Source: Syntrophothermus lipocalidus DSM 12680
GTDB lineage: Bacteria; Bacillota; Syntrophomonadia; Syntrophomonadales; Syntrophothermaceae
Assembly: GCF_000092405.1 (NCBI RefSeq)
Contig: NC_014220.1
Coordinates: 434,001-498,000 of the forward strand
DNA length: 64,000 nt
Direction: 5' to 3'
Part shown: in pieces, positions 27,122 to 35,913 of the stretch
How positions within the stretch are numbered: the stretch's first letter is position 1
Layout of the letters: each line of letters starts with the position of its first letter
Program-made: the position numbers and the translations under genes
Notes under the pieces: model-generated
Told to the model about the DNA's origin: nothing
The model's input: only the letters and a program-made list of their open reading frames with translations
Database searches by the model: none

Positions 27122-28063
27122 ATGGCAGGTACACTCGTGTACAGTCAAAAGACCGAGTTGGCCTTGGAACTGATAGAGGCGGCGCGAGCCTTGTGCCGGG
27201 CAGGGCTCGGTAATGAAGTCAAGGCTATAAGTATCAACAACCGCGCTCAAGCTGAAGAACTGGCATCCAGAGGAGTCAACGTGTGGTCGATTAAGGGCGA
27301 AGGGGTTGCGATTGCTGATACTGCCGCCTTGGCCTCGGTTATCGCTCAGGTGGCGAAGGAATTAGAGGGCGATGCTATCGTATTGTCCTCGGATCGCAGG
27401 GGCAAGGAACTGGCAGGTAGACTGGCGGCAAAGCTCGATGCCGGCTGTTTGACCGACGTTAAAGCAGTGGAGACTGCGGGACAGGAGGTAGGTCTGGTGC
27501 GAAATGCCCTGGGGGGGGCTACGGTGGCGGTGCAGACTATAACTAGTTCTCTGAAAGTGGTTGCGTTTGCACCCGGGGCTTTTCCATGCGCGGAGAAGGT
27601 TTCGGACAGCGGGATAGTGAACGAACTTGAAATAACTGGGACAAAGGCCACTGTACGGATGATAGAGACCAGACCCAAAGATGCTGAGAGCACGGATATT
27701 AGGAAGGCCAAGACCCTGGTGGTGGTGGGACAAGGAGTAGAAGACAAGGAGGACCTGCCGCTCGTAGAAGAGCTGGCCAGCGTTTTGGGGGCCGAAATCG
27801 GCTGTTCCAAACCCGTCGCGACGGATAAGAAATGGCTTTCGGAAGATAGGGTGATAGGACTCTCGGGAAAGACATGTCAACCGGAGCTAGCGTTGATCCT
27901 TGGGGTGTCGGGCCAGGTTCAGTTTACGGTCGGAATAAGGGAAGCCAAGGTGATAGTCTCAGTCAACAAAGACGAGAACGCCTACATGAACCAGATGGCC
28001 GACTACGTACTCGTTACCGATATCAAAAAGGCTTTGCCAGAATTTTTGCAGGCTTTGAGGTAG
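27122..28063 (+). CDS. etfA: Electron transfer flavoprotein alpha subunit (FixB type)
   Basis: A 313-residue ETF alpha subunit. The N-terminal domain binds nucleotide and the C-terminal half carries the FAD domain, with KTCQPELALILGVSGQVQFT near 250 and KVIVSVNKDENAYMNQMADY near 280, close to the ETF alpha signature. GQGVEDKEDLPLVEELASVL marks the start of the FAD domain. The gene follows etfB with a 1-nt gap, so the subunits are probably made in equal amounts. Confidence 0.93.
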   Translation: MAGTLVYSQKTELALELIEAARALCRAGLGNEVKAISINNRAQAEELASRGVNVWSIKGEGVAIADTAALASVIAQVAKELEGDAIVLSSDRRGKELAGRLAAKLDAGCLTDVKAVETAGQEVGLVRNALGGATVAVQTITSSLKVVAFAPGAFPCAEKVSDSGIVNELEITGTKATVRMIETRPKDAESTDIRKAKTLVVVGQGVEDKEDLPLVEELASVLGAEIGCSKPVATDKKWLSEDRVIGLSGKTCQPELALILGVSGQVQFTVGIREAKVIVSVNKDENAYMNQMADYVLVTDIKKALPEFLQALR

Positions 28064-28182
28064 GGGGTGAGATAACGGTCACTTGCGAAAAGAGGTACGG
28101 GCTGTCAGGGGGTTTTATACGGCTGGAACGGATGTAACCGGCCGTGGAGGGAGACCAAGTATTATCACAGGAGGGATTTTCC

Positions 28183-28974
28183 ATGGCGAATGAAGCTGTA
28201 GTGTGGAAAAAAGAAGACGGCATCTGTACAATAACGCTTAACCGGCCCCAGGCTATGAACGCCTTGAATGGCGATATGGTCAACGGAATGGTTGCCGCGT
28301 TTCAAGACTGCTACGACGAGAGCGTTCGGGCCGTAATCCTTACCGGGGCAGGAAAGGCCTTTTGCCTCGGGGGAGACATCGCTGAAGCTAGCAAATACGG
28401 CAATGGGGATTTACAAGCGTTTTTCCGGGATTTCACGGTTCCTTTGGCCAGGGTGATATCTGACATGAGAAAACTTCCCAAACCCATCATCGCTAGCATT
28501 AACGGAATATGCGCCGGGGTGGGGATGAGTTTTGCCGCGGCTTGTGACCTGCGGATTTGCCACAATAAAGTGGTTTTCAAGCAGGCATATACCAGCGTGG
28601 GGATAAGCCAGGACGCCGGTTTTACTCAGATGATACCGCTCCTCGTGGGTTTCGGCCGGGTTAGTGAAATGATATTCCTGGACGAGGTTATAACGGCAGA
28701 TAAGGCTTTAGCCTGGGGCTTTGTTAACAAGGTGGTTGCACTGGAAGAGCTCGAACAGGAGACCTTGAAAATAGCCCGGCAGTTAGCCAACGGGCCTACC
28801 AAGGCATTTGGGATGTCCAAGGCTTTGATAAACAAGAGTATGCTACCGTTCCTGGAGTGCCAGCTCGAAGCCGAGCGCCACGGGGTCATGACAACTTCTC
28901 TTACTGAGGATTACAAGGAAGGCATCGCGGTGTTTACGAGGCAAAAAGCAGCTCCTGAATTCAGAGGGAGATAA
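28183..28974 (+). CDS. Enoyl-CoA hydratase/isomerase family protein, PaaG-like
   Basis: A 263-residue crotonase-fold protein. The oxyanion-hole segments are GAGKAFCLGGDI and NGICAGVGMSFAAACDLRIC. The two catalytic glutamates of true enoyl-CoA hydratases are missing (Ser and Tyr at the aligned positions), whereas the aspartate in GISQDAGFTQ resembles that of PaaG-type isomerases. A double-bond isomerase is therefore more likely than a hydratase. The ATG at 28183 follows GGAGGG; an upstream GTG at 28144 is unlikely. It is the seventh gene of the operon, after etfA. Confidence 0.82.
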   Translation: MANEAVVWKKEDGICTITLNRPQAMNALNGDMVNGMVAAFQDCYDESVRAVILTGAGKAFCLGGDIAEASKYGNGDLQAFFRDFTVPLARVISDMRKLPKPIIASINGICAGVGMSFAAACDLRICHNKVVFKQAYTSVGISQDAGFTQMIPLLVGFGRVSEMIFLDEVITADKALAWGFVNKVVALEELEQETLKIARQLANGPTKAFGMSKALINKSMLPFLECQLEAERHGVMTTSLTEDYKEGIAVFTRQKAAPEFRGR

Positions 28975-28997
28975 GGCAAGGGAGGTAGTCTAGGAAC

Positions 28998-30338
28998 ATG
29001 AATTGGCAGGAAGATTACAAAAGAAAGCTTACAACTTACGAAGAGGCTGCCAAGGTTGTGAAATCGGGTGACGTAGTAGGAACTGCCTTAGGGACGGGAT
29101 CCTGTTCCGATAAGATGTTGGACGCGATCCTAGATCGCCATGAAGAACTGGAAAACGTGAAGATTACGGATTCGATTCAAGTTTATCCTTCCAAACTGTA
29201 TGACCCCAAATTCATGGCTCAGTTGGAGGGTAGGATCACGCACACTCCTATTTTTGCTATAGCTACTGTGAGGAAAATGTACCAGGCCCAACTCTCTGAT
29301 TTCTGGCCAGCTACCACGATGGACGCGGGGGATAAGTACGGAGAGAGGGTTACTGTATTTGCCCTAATGGTGAGCAAACCTAACAAACAGGGGTACGTGA
29401 ACCTAGGTCCGACTTGTTTCTACACAGCAGAAAGCATAAGGCTGGGAAGAAAAAGGGGACAGTTGCGCACCGTCATAGCCGAGGTCAACGACCAGATGCC
29501 GATCGTCTTCGGCGACAACTGGATGCACATCTCGGAGTTCGATTACATCATCGAACGGTCGGCCCCTATACCGACTTTTAAACGAGGAGAACCAAGCGAA
29601 GTTGAACAGCGCATAGGAGAATACGTGCTGGAACTGATAAACGACGGGGATACGGTCCAGATGGGACTGGGAGGTATATCCGAGGCCGTGGCCGCCGGAT
29701 TGAGGGGCAAACGAGATCTCGGCATCTTGACCGAGATGTTACCACTGGCTCTTCCGCAGCTGGTCGAAGCCGGTATAGTCAACAATTCTCGCAAGCCTTT
29801 ATTCAAGGGAATCAGTATAGCGTCATTTGTACTCGGCGACCAGGCCTTATATGATTATATCAGCGAAAACCCTAGTTGTCAGCTTTACCCGGCTTCGTAC
29901 ACCAATGATCCAAGGTTTATTTCCCAACACCCTAATATGGTGGCTATGAATACTTCTCTAATGATAGACCTCACCGGGCAGAGCACGTGCGAAGGGATAG
30001 GTCATACCATGGTTAGCGGTGTCGGAGGCCAGTTAGACTTCTTGATCGGAGCCTATTGGTCGGAAGGCGGAAAAGGCATCAACATGTTAAGCGCTGCTCG
30101 TACCATGCCTGACGGCAGACTGGTTTCCAGCATTGTTCCGGAATTACCGCCGGGTACGCCGGTGAGTGTACCCCGGACTTTCACCAATTATGTTATCACC
30201 GAATACGGGATTGCCAAGCTTAAGTATAAGAGTAGAAGGGAACGAGCACTGGAATTGATATCCATTGCTCATCCCGATTTGAGAGGAGAACTGATGGACA
30301 GTCTCAGAACCAAGTTCTACATGAGTTCTGGGAAATAA
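28998..30338 (+). CDS. Acetyl-CoA hydrolase/CoA-transferase family protein
   Basis: A 446-residue class I CoA-transferase of the acetyl-CoA hydrolase/4-hydroxybutyrate CoA-transferase family. The two halves are visible: the N-terminal CoA-binding part, and the C-terminal part with MGLGGISEAV, GILTEMLPLALPQLV (likely catalytic Glu) and GVGGQLDFLIGAYWSEGGKG, then YVITEYGIAKLKYKSRRERA. It could exchange CoA between acyl-CoA and acetate, activating a fatty acid or saving the thioester bond. It is the last gene of the FixABCX-type operon, 23 nt after the crotonase. No clear terminator follows. Confidence 0.88.
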   Translation: MNWQEDYKRKLTTYEEAAKVVKSGDVVGTALGTGSCSDKMLDAILDRHEELENVKITDSIQVYPSKLYDPKFMAQLEGRITHTPIFAIATVRKMYQAQLSDFWPATTMDAGDKYGERVTVFALMVSKPNKQGYVNLGPTCFYTAESIRLGRKRGQLRTVIAEVNDQMPIVFGDNWMHISEFDYIIERSAPIPTFKRGEPSEVEQRIGEYVLELINDGDTVQMGLGGISEAVAAGLRGKRDLGILTEMLPLALPQLVEAGIVNNSRKPLFKGISIASFVLGDQALYDYISENPSCQLYPASYTNDPRFISQHPNMVAMNTSLMIDLTGQSTCEGIGHTMVSGVGGQLDFLIGAYWSEGGKGINMLSAARTMPDGRLVSSIVPELPPGTPVSVPRTFTNYVITEYGIAKLKYKSRRERALELISIAHPDLRGELMDSLRTKFYMSSGK

Positions 30339-30344
30339 GGCTAG

Positions 30345-30844
30345 TCAAGGCAATTTAATAGGTGAGCGTTTATTGACGCTGGCGGTTCAGTTACCTGGCT
30401 TTATATGAGGATACTTCCCCCTCCTTTTCAGCCATTAGCCAACAATCGGCTATGATACCGCCAGCGCTTTATTTTGGCGATTGGCTTAAGGTATGACCCA
30501 TGAAACGCGTAACCCAATGACGCTAACCGCTTTCCGTTGTTAATATTGGCATTTTCTACCTGCCTCAGATGGTTTAACAACTTGTAAAAAAGTTCAGCCC
30601 TAGGGAAGGACAGTAGGATAAGGGCTGCCACAAATGCAATGATTCATGATAAGTCAAAACAAGAACTCTTTTACAGAACAAAGAGAGAAATACTCGGTTT
30701 CAGCAAGGACGACACTGTTCAGACTCTATTACTAGTAGTCCGCGTATACCCGCATTCATAATAGTGCGTTCCCCGCTTTTTCGCATGCAAATACCTATGA
30801 TAACGCGATGGTAAAGGATCCCAGTTTCGATCTTGTGACCTTGC
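30345..30844. other. Gene-poor spacer with inverted repeats
   Basis: Between the CoA-transferase gene and the promoter of the next cluster I see no supportable gene. GCTGGCGGT (30378-30386) is complementary to ACCGCCAGC (30455-30463), and TTAGCCAA (30433-30440) to TTGGCTTAA (30479-30487), so the first part could fold. The minus-strand reading frames here have no ribosome site or recognisable motif. Confidence 0.4.
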
Positions 30845-30860
30845 GTTTCGAAAACGAAAC
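30845..30860. promoter_or_regulatory. Candidate enhancer (UAS) for sigma-54 activator
   Basis: GTTTCG-AAAA-CGAAAC: 6-nt arms around 4 nt. It matches the spacing and most bases of inverted repeats found before three other sigma-54 promoter regions in this window. It lies about 150 nt upstream of the -24 box at 31010, a usual enhancer distance. Confidence 0.55.
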
Positions 30861-31009
30861 TATTTCGCTTATGATGGTAAAGAATTCTCCGCTCTTTGGT
30901 CATCCAATGCCTTGTCGTAACCTGATCCCGTTCCCAAAACAGGGCTTCTCGCAGCACATCCATGTCTGAATTCCGACGGTTCAAACTAGATATTCAACTC
31001 CGACTAGGT

Positions 31010-31025
31010 TGGCACATTTATTGCA
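31010..31025 (+). promoter_or_regulatory. Sigma-54 promoter (-24/-12)
   Basis: TGGCAC-ATTTA-TTGCA matches the consensus TGGCAC-N5-TTGCA exactly. Start of transcription would be about 31037, leaving a leader of about 160 nt before the thiolase-like gene at 31198. Confidence 0.85.
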
Positions 31026-31197
31026 TGACCGATATCTGAAGATGTTTTGTAGTAGTACACGCTAGACTGTCACAGGGAGGGGAGATATGCAATATCTAGC
31101 TTGAGCCGTATAAGAATAACTGTGAACGGCTAAGATACGCCTTTTGAATTGGTCATCGTAATGCCCAACTTTTGTAAGAAAAGGAGGTACAAGCAAA

Positions 31198-32430
31198 ATG
31201 CAAGACGTTTATATCATTGGGGTAGGAATACTTCGTTTCGGCAAACACAAGAATGAAACCGTACGTTCCATGGCAGAAAAAGTCATAATCAACGCACTAG
31301 AAGACGCTGGCATTGATAAAAAAGACCTGCAGGCAGGCTATTTTTCAAACTCGTTTTGGGGCTTGTTTGACGGGCAACACTCCATTCGGGGACAGGTAGT
31401 TTTCAGAGGCATGGGCATCGATAAAATCCCGGTAGTCAACGTTGAGAACGCATGTGCGGGGGCTTCTTCAGCGCTTCACCTTGCCTATACGGCGGTGAGG
31501 GCAGGTATGGTTGATGTGGCTATCGCTGTGGGTTCGGAGAAACTGACGAGTTCAGACAAAGCCAAGTCTCTCCAGTCTTATTCTGCTTGTATGGACGTGA
31601 CTAATATCGAAGGTACTCTCAATGGTCTAATGGGATATGGTCGAAACCTTACGATAGAGCTGCCGCCCGAAGACGAAAATGCACAGCGTAGCGTCTTCAT
31701 GGACATTTACGGAATGATGGCAAGGTGGCACATGAACAAGTATGGGACGACCCAAAGGCACTTGGCAGTTGTGGCATCCAAGAACCATTTCCACGCTTCG
31801 CTCAATCCATATGCACAATATCAGAACGTGATGTCAGTTGAAGAAGTAATGAACGACGTTCCCGTCATTTACCCGTTGACTCGGGCGATGTGTGCCCCGG
31901 TAGGAGATGGCGCAGCCGCTGCAATCGTGTGTTCCGAGAACTTCTTAAAGAAACATGGAAAGGGAAGAGCGGTTAGAATCCGGGCATCGGTTTTGGTTCA
32001 AGGCTCGGACCGAGATTACGACGGAGAAGATATCGGCGAGCGGGTTGGTAAGCTTGCGTATAATGCAGCCGGAGTTGGTCCTGAAGACATTGACACCGCA
32101 GAGCTGCATGACGCTACCGCCTATGGAGAACTGCACCAATGTGAGTGTATGGGGTTTTGCCCGCCTGGGGAAGGGGGGCCGTATGCAGAATCTGGCGCTA
32201 CTAAGCTAGGTGGAGACAGGCCTATCAATACTAGCGGTGGCCTGGAGGGTAGAGGACATCCAATCGGCGCTTCTGGACTTGCCCAAATTCACGAGCTTGT
32301 GACTCAGCTTCGGGGAGAAGCAGGGCCCAGACAGGTAGAAGGTGCGAGAATCGCCTTAGCACAGAATGGCGGAGGCAGCATAGGAATTGAGGAAGCGGCA
32401 ATGTGCATCCATGTTCTGGAAAGAGTATAG
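31198..32430 (+). CDS. SCP2-type thiolase family protein
   Basis: A 410-residue thiolase-fold protein. The nucleophilic cysteine is in ENACAGASSALHLAY, and HDATAYGELHQCECMGF and GLEGRGHPIGASGLAQIHEL are present as in SCP2-type thiolases. The second catalytic cysteine of biosynthetic thiolases (CxG near the end) is replaced by AQNGGGSIG, which is usual in the SCP2 group. It may cleave a branched or ring-derived 3-oxoacyl-CoA, or accept substrates from the dehydratase encoded downstream. ATG after AAAAGGAGG. First gene after the sigma-54 promoter. Confidence 0.85.
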   Translation: MQDVYIIGVGILRFGKHKNETVRSMAEKVIINALEDAGIDKKDLQAGYFSNSFWGLFDGQHSIRGQVVFRGMGIDKIPVVNVENACAGASSALHLAYTAVRAGMVDVAIAVGSEKLTSSDKAKSLQSYSACMDVTNIEGTLNGLMGYGRNLTIELPPEDENAQRSVFMDIYGMMARWHMNKYGTTQRHLAVVASKNHFHASLNPYAQYQNVMSVEEVMNDVPVIYPLTRAMCAPVGDGAAAAIVCSENFLKKHGKGRAVRIRASVLVQGSDRDYDGEDIGERVGKLAYNAAGVGPEDIDTAELHDATAYGELHQCECMGFCPPGEGGPYAESGATKLGGDRPINTSGGLEGRGHPIGASGLAQIHELVTQLRGEAGPRQVEGARIALAQNGGGSIGIEEAAMCIHVLERV

Positions 32431-32443
32431 CTGTGAACAGTGT

Positions 32444-32474
32444 CCATCTCGCCGCGTAAACTGCGGCGAGGTGG
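32444..32474 (+). other. Intercistronic hairpin
   Basis: CTCGCCGC (32448-32455) pairs with GCGGCGAG (32463-32470) around 7 nt, with extra pairing outside. No T run follows, so transcription probably continues into the next thiolase gene. Confidence 0.6.
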
Positions 32475-32520
32475 CGATGAAGTAAGCGGTTAGCGTAGCC
32501 CGAACGAAAGGAGGAATAAG

Positions 32521-33774
32521 ATGAAAGACGTGGTCATAGTGTCCGCCTGCCGGACAGCTATAGGAACCTTTGGGGGTTCGTTGAAGGACCTAAATGCTCC
32601 GACCCTGGCGAAGGTAGCCATGCGGGGAGCAATCGAGAGGGCAGGGATAGATCCGGGGCTAATTAATGATGTGCGCTTTGGTTGTGCGTTTGAACATCCT
32701 GACAGCAATAACGTAGCTCGTGTCGCAGCGCTGTTAGCAGGAGTACCTGCTGAGACATCGACTGCGGTGACGATAAACAGGGTTTGTGTGTCGGGAATGG
32801 AAGCGGTTGTATCGGGTATGGCCATGATCCAGGCAGGCCTTGTCGATGTGGTTTTGGCCGGTGGGGTGGAGCACATGTCAGGTGTCCCGTTTAGCGTTCT
32901 AAATGCCAGGTGGGGCTGTCGCCTTCAGGATTCGGTTTTTGTCGATAACCTGATTCACGGGTTATACGGCGGGTCAAAGTTTTTGCCAGGGCCGGAAAAC
33001 GGTCCGGTCAAGGAAGGTCCCATTCTGGAGGCGGGTCGAGGTAAGCCTTATATTATGGGTTACACGGCGGAGTTATTAGCCCAATACTGCAATATCAGTC
33101 GCGAAGCGATGGATGAAGTTGCCCTGCGGAGCCATAACAACGCAGAGCGCGCCACAAAGGATGGATCGTTTCGAGAGGAGATTGTTCCAGTTGAAATCCC
33201 ACAGAAAAAGGGGAAGGCTCCCTTAGTGTTTGACAAGGATGAGCATTTTAGACCAGGCGTTACTATGGAACAACTTGCTGCTTTACCGCCGGCTTTTGTC
33301 CCCAAGATCGGAAAAGTAACGGCAGGCAATGCTTCCGGGATGAATGACGGAGCCGCAGCTATGGTAATAATGTCGGCTGATAAGGCTAGAGAATTAGGGA
33401 TGAAACCAATTGCCAGAATTAAGGCGGTCGGCTACGGAGGATGCCATCCATCTATCATGGGATTGAGCCCGGTTCCGGCTATAAAGAATCTGCTGTCAAA
33501 ATCGGGGCTTAAATTAGAAGATTTTGAACTCATAGAAATTAATGAAGCATTTGCGGCTCAGTATCTCGCCGTTGAGCAGGAATTGGGCTTAAATCGCGAG
33601 ATTACCAACGTCAATGGATCTGGGATCGGTTTGGGGCACCCGGTTGGAGCTACCGGATGCCGGATTATGGTGACGCTGCTGTATGCGATGAAAAAGAGAG
33701 GCAAGACACTGGGGTTAGCAAGCCTGTGCGGCGGCGGCGGAGTATCGATGGCGGTCGCTTTGGAGATGGTTTAA
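32521..33774 (+). CDS. Acetyl-CoA acetyltransferase (thiolase II type)
   Basis: A 417-residue thiolase. All catalytic parts are present: the nucleophile Cys in NRVCVSGMEAVVSG, NEAFAAQYLAVEQEL, the His in GLGHPVGATGCR and the second Cys in CGGGGVSMAVALEM. It is about 25 residues longer than typical thiolases because of an insert around residues 140-175 (LIHGLYGGSKFLPGPENG). It should split 3-oxoacyl-CoA with CoA to release acetyl-CoA. ATG after AAAGGAGGAATAAG. Second of two adjacent thiolase genes. Confidence 0.92.
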   Translation: MKDVVIVSACRTAIGTFGGSLKDLNAPTLAKVAMRGAIERAGIDPGLINDVRFGCAFEHPDSNNVARVAALLAGVPAETSTAVTINRVCVSGMEAVVSGMAMIQAGLVDVVLAGGVEHMSGVPFSVLNARWGCRLQDSVFVDNLIHGLYGGSKFLPGPENGPVKEGPILEAGRGKPYIMGYTAELLAQYCNISREAMDEVALRSHNNAERATKDGSFREEIVPVEIPQKKGKAPLVFDKDEHFRPGVTMEQLAALPPAFVPKIGKVTAGNASGMNDGAAAMVIMSADKARELGMKPIARIKAVGYGGCHPSIMGLSPVPAIKNLLSKSGLKLEDFELIEINEAFAAQYLAVEQELGLNREITNVNGSGIGLGHPVGATGCRIMVTLLYAMKKRGKTLGLASLCGGGGVSMAVALEMV

Positions 33775-33837
33775 AGAAGTAGAAACAGGCGGCGGCGTTG
33801 AAAGAGTTAGAATTAAGCATAGGGAGGTGAATGCCTA

Positions 33838-34608
33838 ATGCTGAGTGATTTAAAGGGAAAAGTCGCAGTGGTAACCGGTGGTGCGGATGGAATTGGAAAG
33901 GCGTCGGCACTGAAGCTGGCCCAAAGCGGAGCTGACATAGTTATTGCGGACAAAAACCTGGATGGGGCTACCAGGGTGGCAACAGACATTAGAGGTATGG
34001 GCAGGAGAGCCACGGCAATAGAATGTGATCTATGGGAATATGATTCGGTTAAGAATATGGCAGATAAGGCGATTGCCGAGATGGGGAAAGTAGATATCTT
34101 GGTTGCCAGCGGGGCTACTACTGTAAAATACGCGAAGTTCTTCAGAGACCTCGATCCTCATGACTATGCAGGTTGTCTTAATTCACAGCAGTTTGCGCGC
34201 TTATATGCTATCCGGGCTTTGTTAGATCACATGATAGAGCAGAACTACGGCAAGATCGTGATCGTTACCAGCGACGCGGGGAGAACTCCAACGCCGAGAG
34301 AATCGATGATAGGTTCGGCTGCGGCAGGTTTGATACTGGTGACAAAGGCGTTAGCAAAAGAATTTAGCAGCTGGAATATACGCGTAAATGGAGTGTGCTT
34401 GACGGTGATTCAAGGGACTCCGGCCTTTGATGCGGTGATGGGAACCGATGCCAAACATGTTTTTCAAAAGGCTGTAGAGCGAGCTCCTTTCGGTATCCCA
34501 ACTGCGGAAGATGTAGCTGAGGCCGTATTGTTCATGGCTTCGCCTGAGACAGATGTAATTACAGGTCAGGTTATCAGCGTAAACGGGGGACTGTCCTTCG
34601 GAGGGTAA
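33838..34608 (+). CDS. SDR-fold protein lacking the catalytic Tyr and Lys
   Basis: A 256-residue short-chain dehydrogenase/reductase fold. The cofactor motif VVTGGADGIGKASALKLAQ is intact. The YxxxK active-site pair, however, is replaced: in the segment aligned to YxxxK, residues 158-162 read IGSAA, directly before AGLILVTKALAKE. The NNAG structural motif is also changed (DILVASGA). By family knowledge such a protein should not perform normal SDR redox chemistry. It may be a structural partner, a sensor or an enzyme with another reaction. It sits between the thiolase and dehydratase genes. ATG after GGGAGGTG. Confidence 0.85.
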   Translation: MLSDLKGKVAVVTGGADGIGKASALKLAQSGADIVIADKNLDGATRVATDIRGMGRRATAIECDLWEYDSVKNMADKAIAEMGKVDILVASGATTVKYAKFFRDLDPHDYAGCLNSQQFARLYAIRALLDHMIEQNYGKIVIVTSDAGRTPTPRESMIGSAAAGLILVTKALAKEFSSWNIRVNGVCLTVIQGTPAFDAVMGTDAKHVFQKAVERAPFGIPTAEDVAEAVLFMASPETDVITGQVISVNGGLSFGG

Positions 34609-34710
34609 AAGGCATAGAGGTTTACAGGGCCAAAACTTAAGAGTTGCCTCATACACACCATAGGTGGAAGTGATATTGATGCAGCCGTATCTAAGGAGGT
34701 GCTTGAATGT

Positions 34711-35898
34711 ATGAGTTTTAGCGAAATTCTCTCCAATTTGTCAAAGATAGCGGAACAGGCCTATGAAAAGGCGAAGCAGTGGAAGGCGGAGCATGGCGGT
34801 AAAGTAGTGGGTTTGTGCGGGATGCACTATCCCGAAGAGTTGGTTCACGCGTCAGGGGCTCTCCCAATCATACTTCAAGAGATTGACGAGCCGGTAACGA
34901 CGGGGCATGCTTATTATTATCCCTTCTTCTGTGGCTTTAGCCGCAGTATTATCGACCAGGCGGCAAAAGGGTATTTAGATTTCTTGGATGGCTTCATATC
35001 GGGTGACTACTGCATTCAGGTTGTCGGGGCAGGGGAGGCCTTGGGCGTTGTTCTTCGCAAAGCCAGCAATATGTTCTTCCGGTTTCCTGTAGGTAACCAG
35101 CCTTGGACACAGGCTGATATAAAGGAAGGTTTGCAAGAACTGAAACGCGACCTAGAAAAGTTCGTAGGTCACGAAATCACGGATGAGTCTATTCGGGAAA
35201 GTATTCGTGTCTATAACAGGAACCGTTCCCTTATGAGGGAGATATACAGAATTAGGGCGTCCAATCCTGAGGCCCTGAGTGCGAAGGACTTGGTGACAAT
35301 AGTAAAGACCAGCATGATTATGCCGAAGGAGGAGCATAACGCAATTTTGCAGGAGCTTTTGAAAGACTTGCCCAGCAGGGAAACCCGTGCGGACCAGGAA
35401 GGATTACGTGTATTCGTATCGGGCAGCCTGTGTGGGGCTCCCAAAGTCGATATACTAACCATGCTGGAACAGACTGGTGCTGTAGTTGTGGATGACGATC
35501 TCTTCCACGGATACAGGTATATCAACACCGACATCGATATTGATGGAAATACGGATCCGCTAAAAGCTATTGCATCTTTCTATATCGCAAAGAACGCCAA
35601 GGTACCATGCCCGACCCGGGTTGATCCTACGACCAGTTGGCAGCAGTATTTGGTAAACGCGGCGAAAGAGCACGGAGCTGGTGCGATTATCATCTTGATG
35701 GCAAAATACTGTGAACCGCATATGTTCTTCTATCCTGATATCAAAGAAACATTGGAAGAAGCGGGGATTCCTCATCTCTTAATTGAGGTGGAACATGAAG
35801 TTGTGTCACTGGAAAGTCTGAGGACGAGGATAGAGGCCTTTGTGGAGATAGTCGAAATTGAGGCTCTTAAGAAGGGCAAGGCTGAGGCTTCTAGGTAG
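34711..35898 (+). CDS. 2-hydroxyacyl-CoA dehydratase subunit (HgdB/HadC-like)
   Basis: A 395-residue subunit of the 2-hydroxyacyl-CoA dehydratase/benzoyl-CoA reductase family (HGD-D). Candidate iron-sulfur ligands are in GLCGMHYPEELVHASGALP, FFCGFSRSII and AKYCEPHMFFYPD. SGSLCGAPKVDIL lies in the second Rossmann-like half. ATG 34711 has AAGGAGGTG at 9 nt; GTG 34699 is an alternative. It would form a heterodimer with the next gene's product, holding [4Fe-4S] clusters and receiving electrons from the activator. Whether it dehydrates a hydroxyacyl-CoA or reduces an aryl-CoA cannot be told from sequence. Confidence 0.88.
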   Translation: MSFSEILSNLSKIAEQAYEKAKQWKAEHGGKVVGLCGMHYPEELVHASGALPIILQEIDEPVTTGHAYYYPFFCGFSRSIIDQAAKGYLDFLDGFISGDYCIQVVGAGEALGVVLRKASNMFFRFPVGNQPWTQADIKEGLQELKRDLEKFVGHEITDESIRESIRVYNRNRSLMREIYRIRASNPEALSAKDLVTIVKTSMIMPKEEHNAILQELLKDLPSRETRADQEGLRVFVSGSLCGAPKVDILTMLEQTGAVVVDDDLFHGYRYINTDIDIDGNTDPLKAIASFYIAKNAKVPCPTRVDPTTSWQQYLVNAAKEHGAGAIIILMAKYCEPHMFFYPDIKETLEEAGIPHLLIEVEHEVVSLESLRTRIEAFVEIVEIEALKKGKAEASR

Positions 35899-35913
35899 GA
35901 GGGAGTGAGACGA

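Noticed and set aside
30428-30984. Two minus-strand frames of 67 and 94 codons in the spacer before the sigma-54 promoter
   Set aside because: Neither has a convincing ribosome site or family resemblance, and one contains the enhancer-like repeat.
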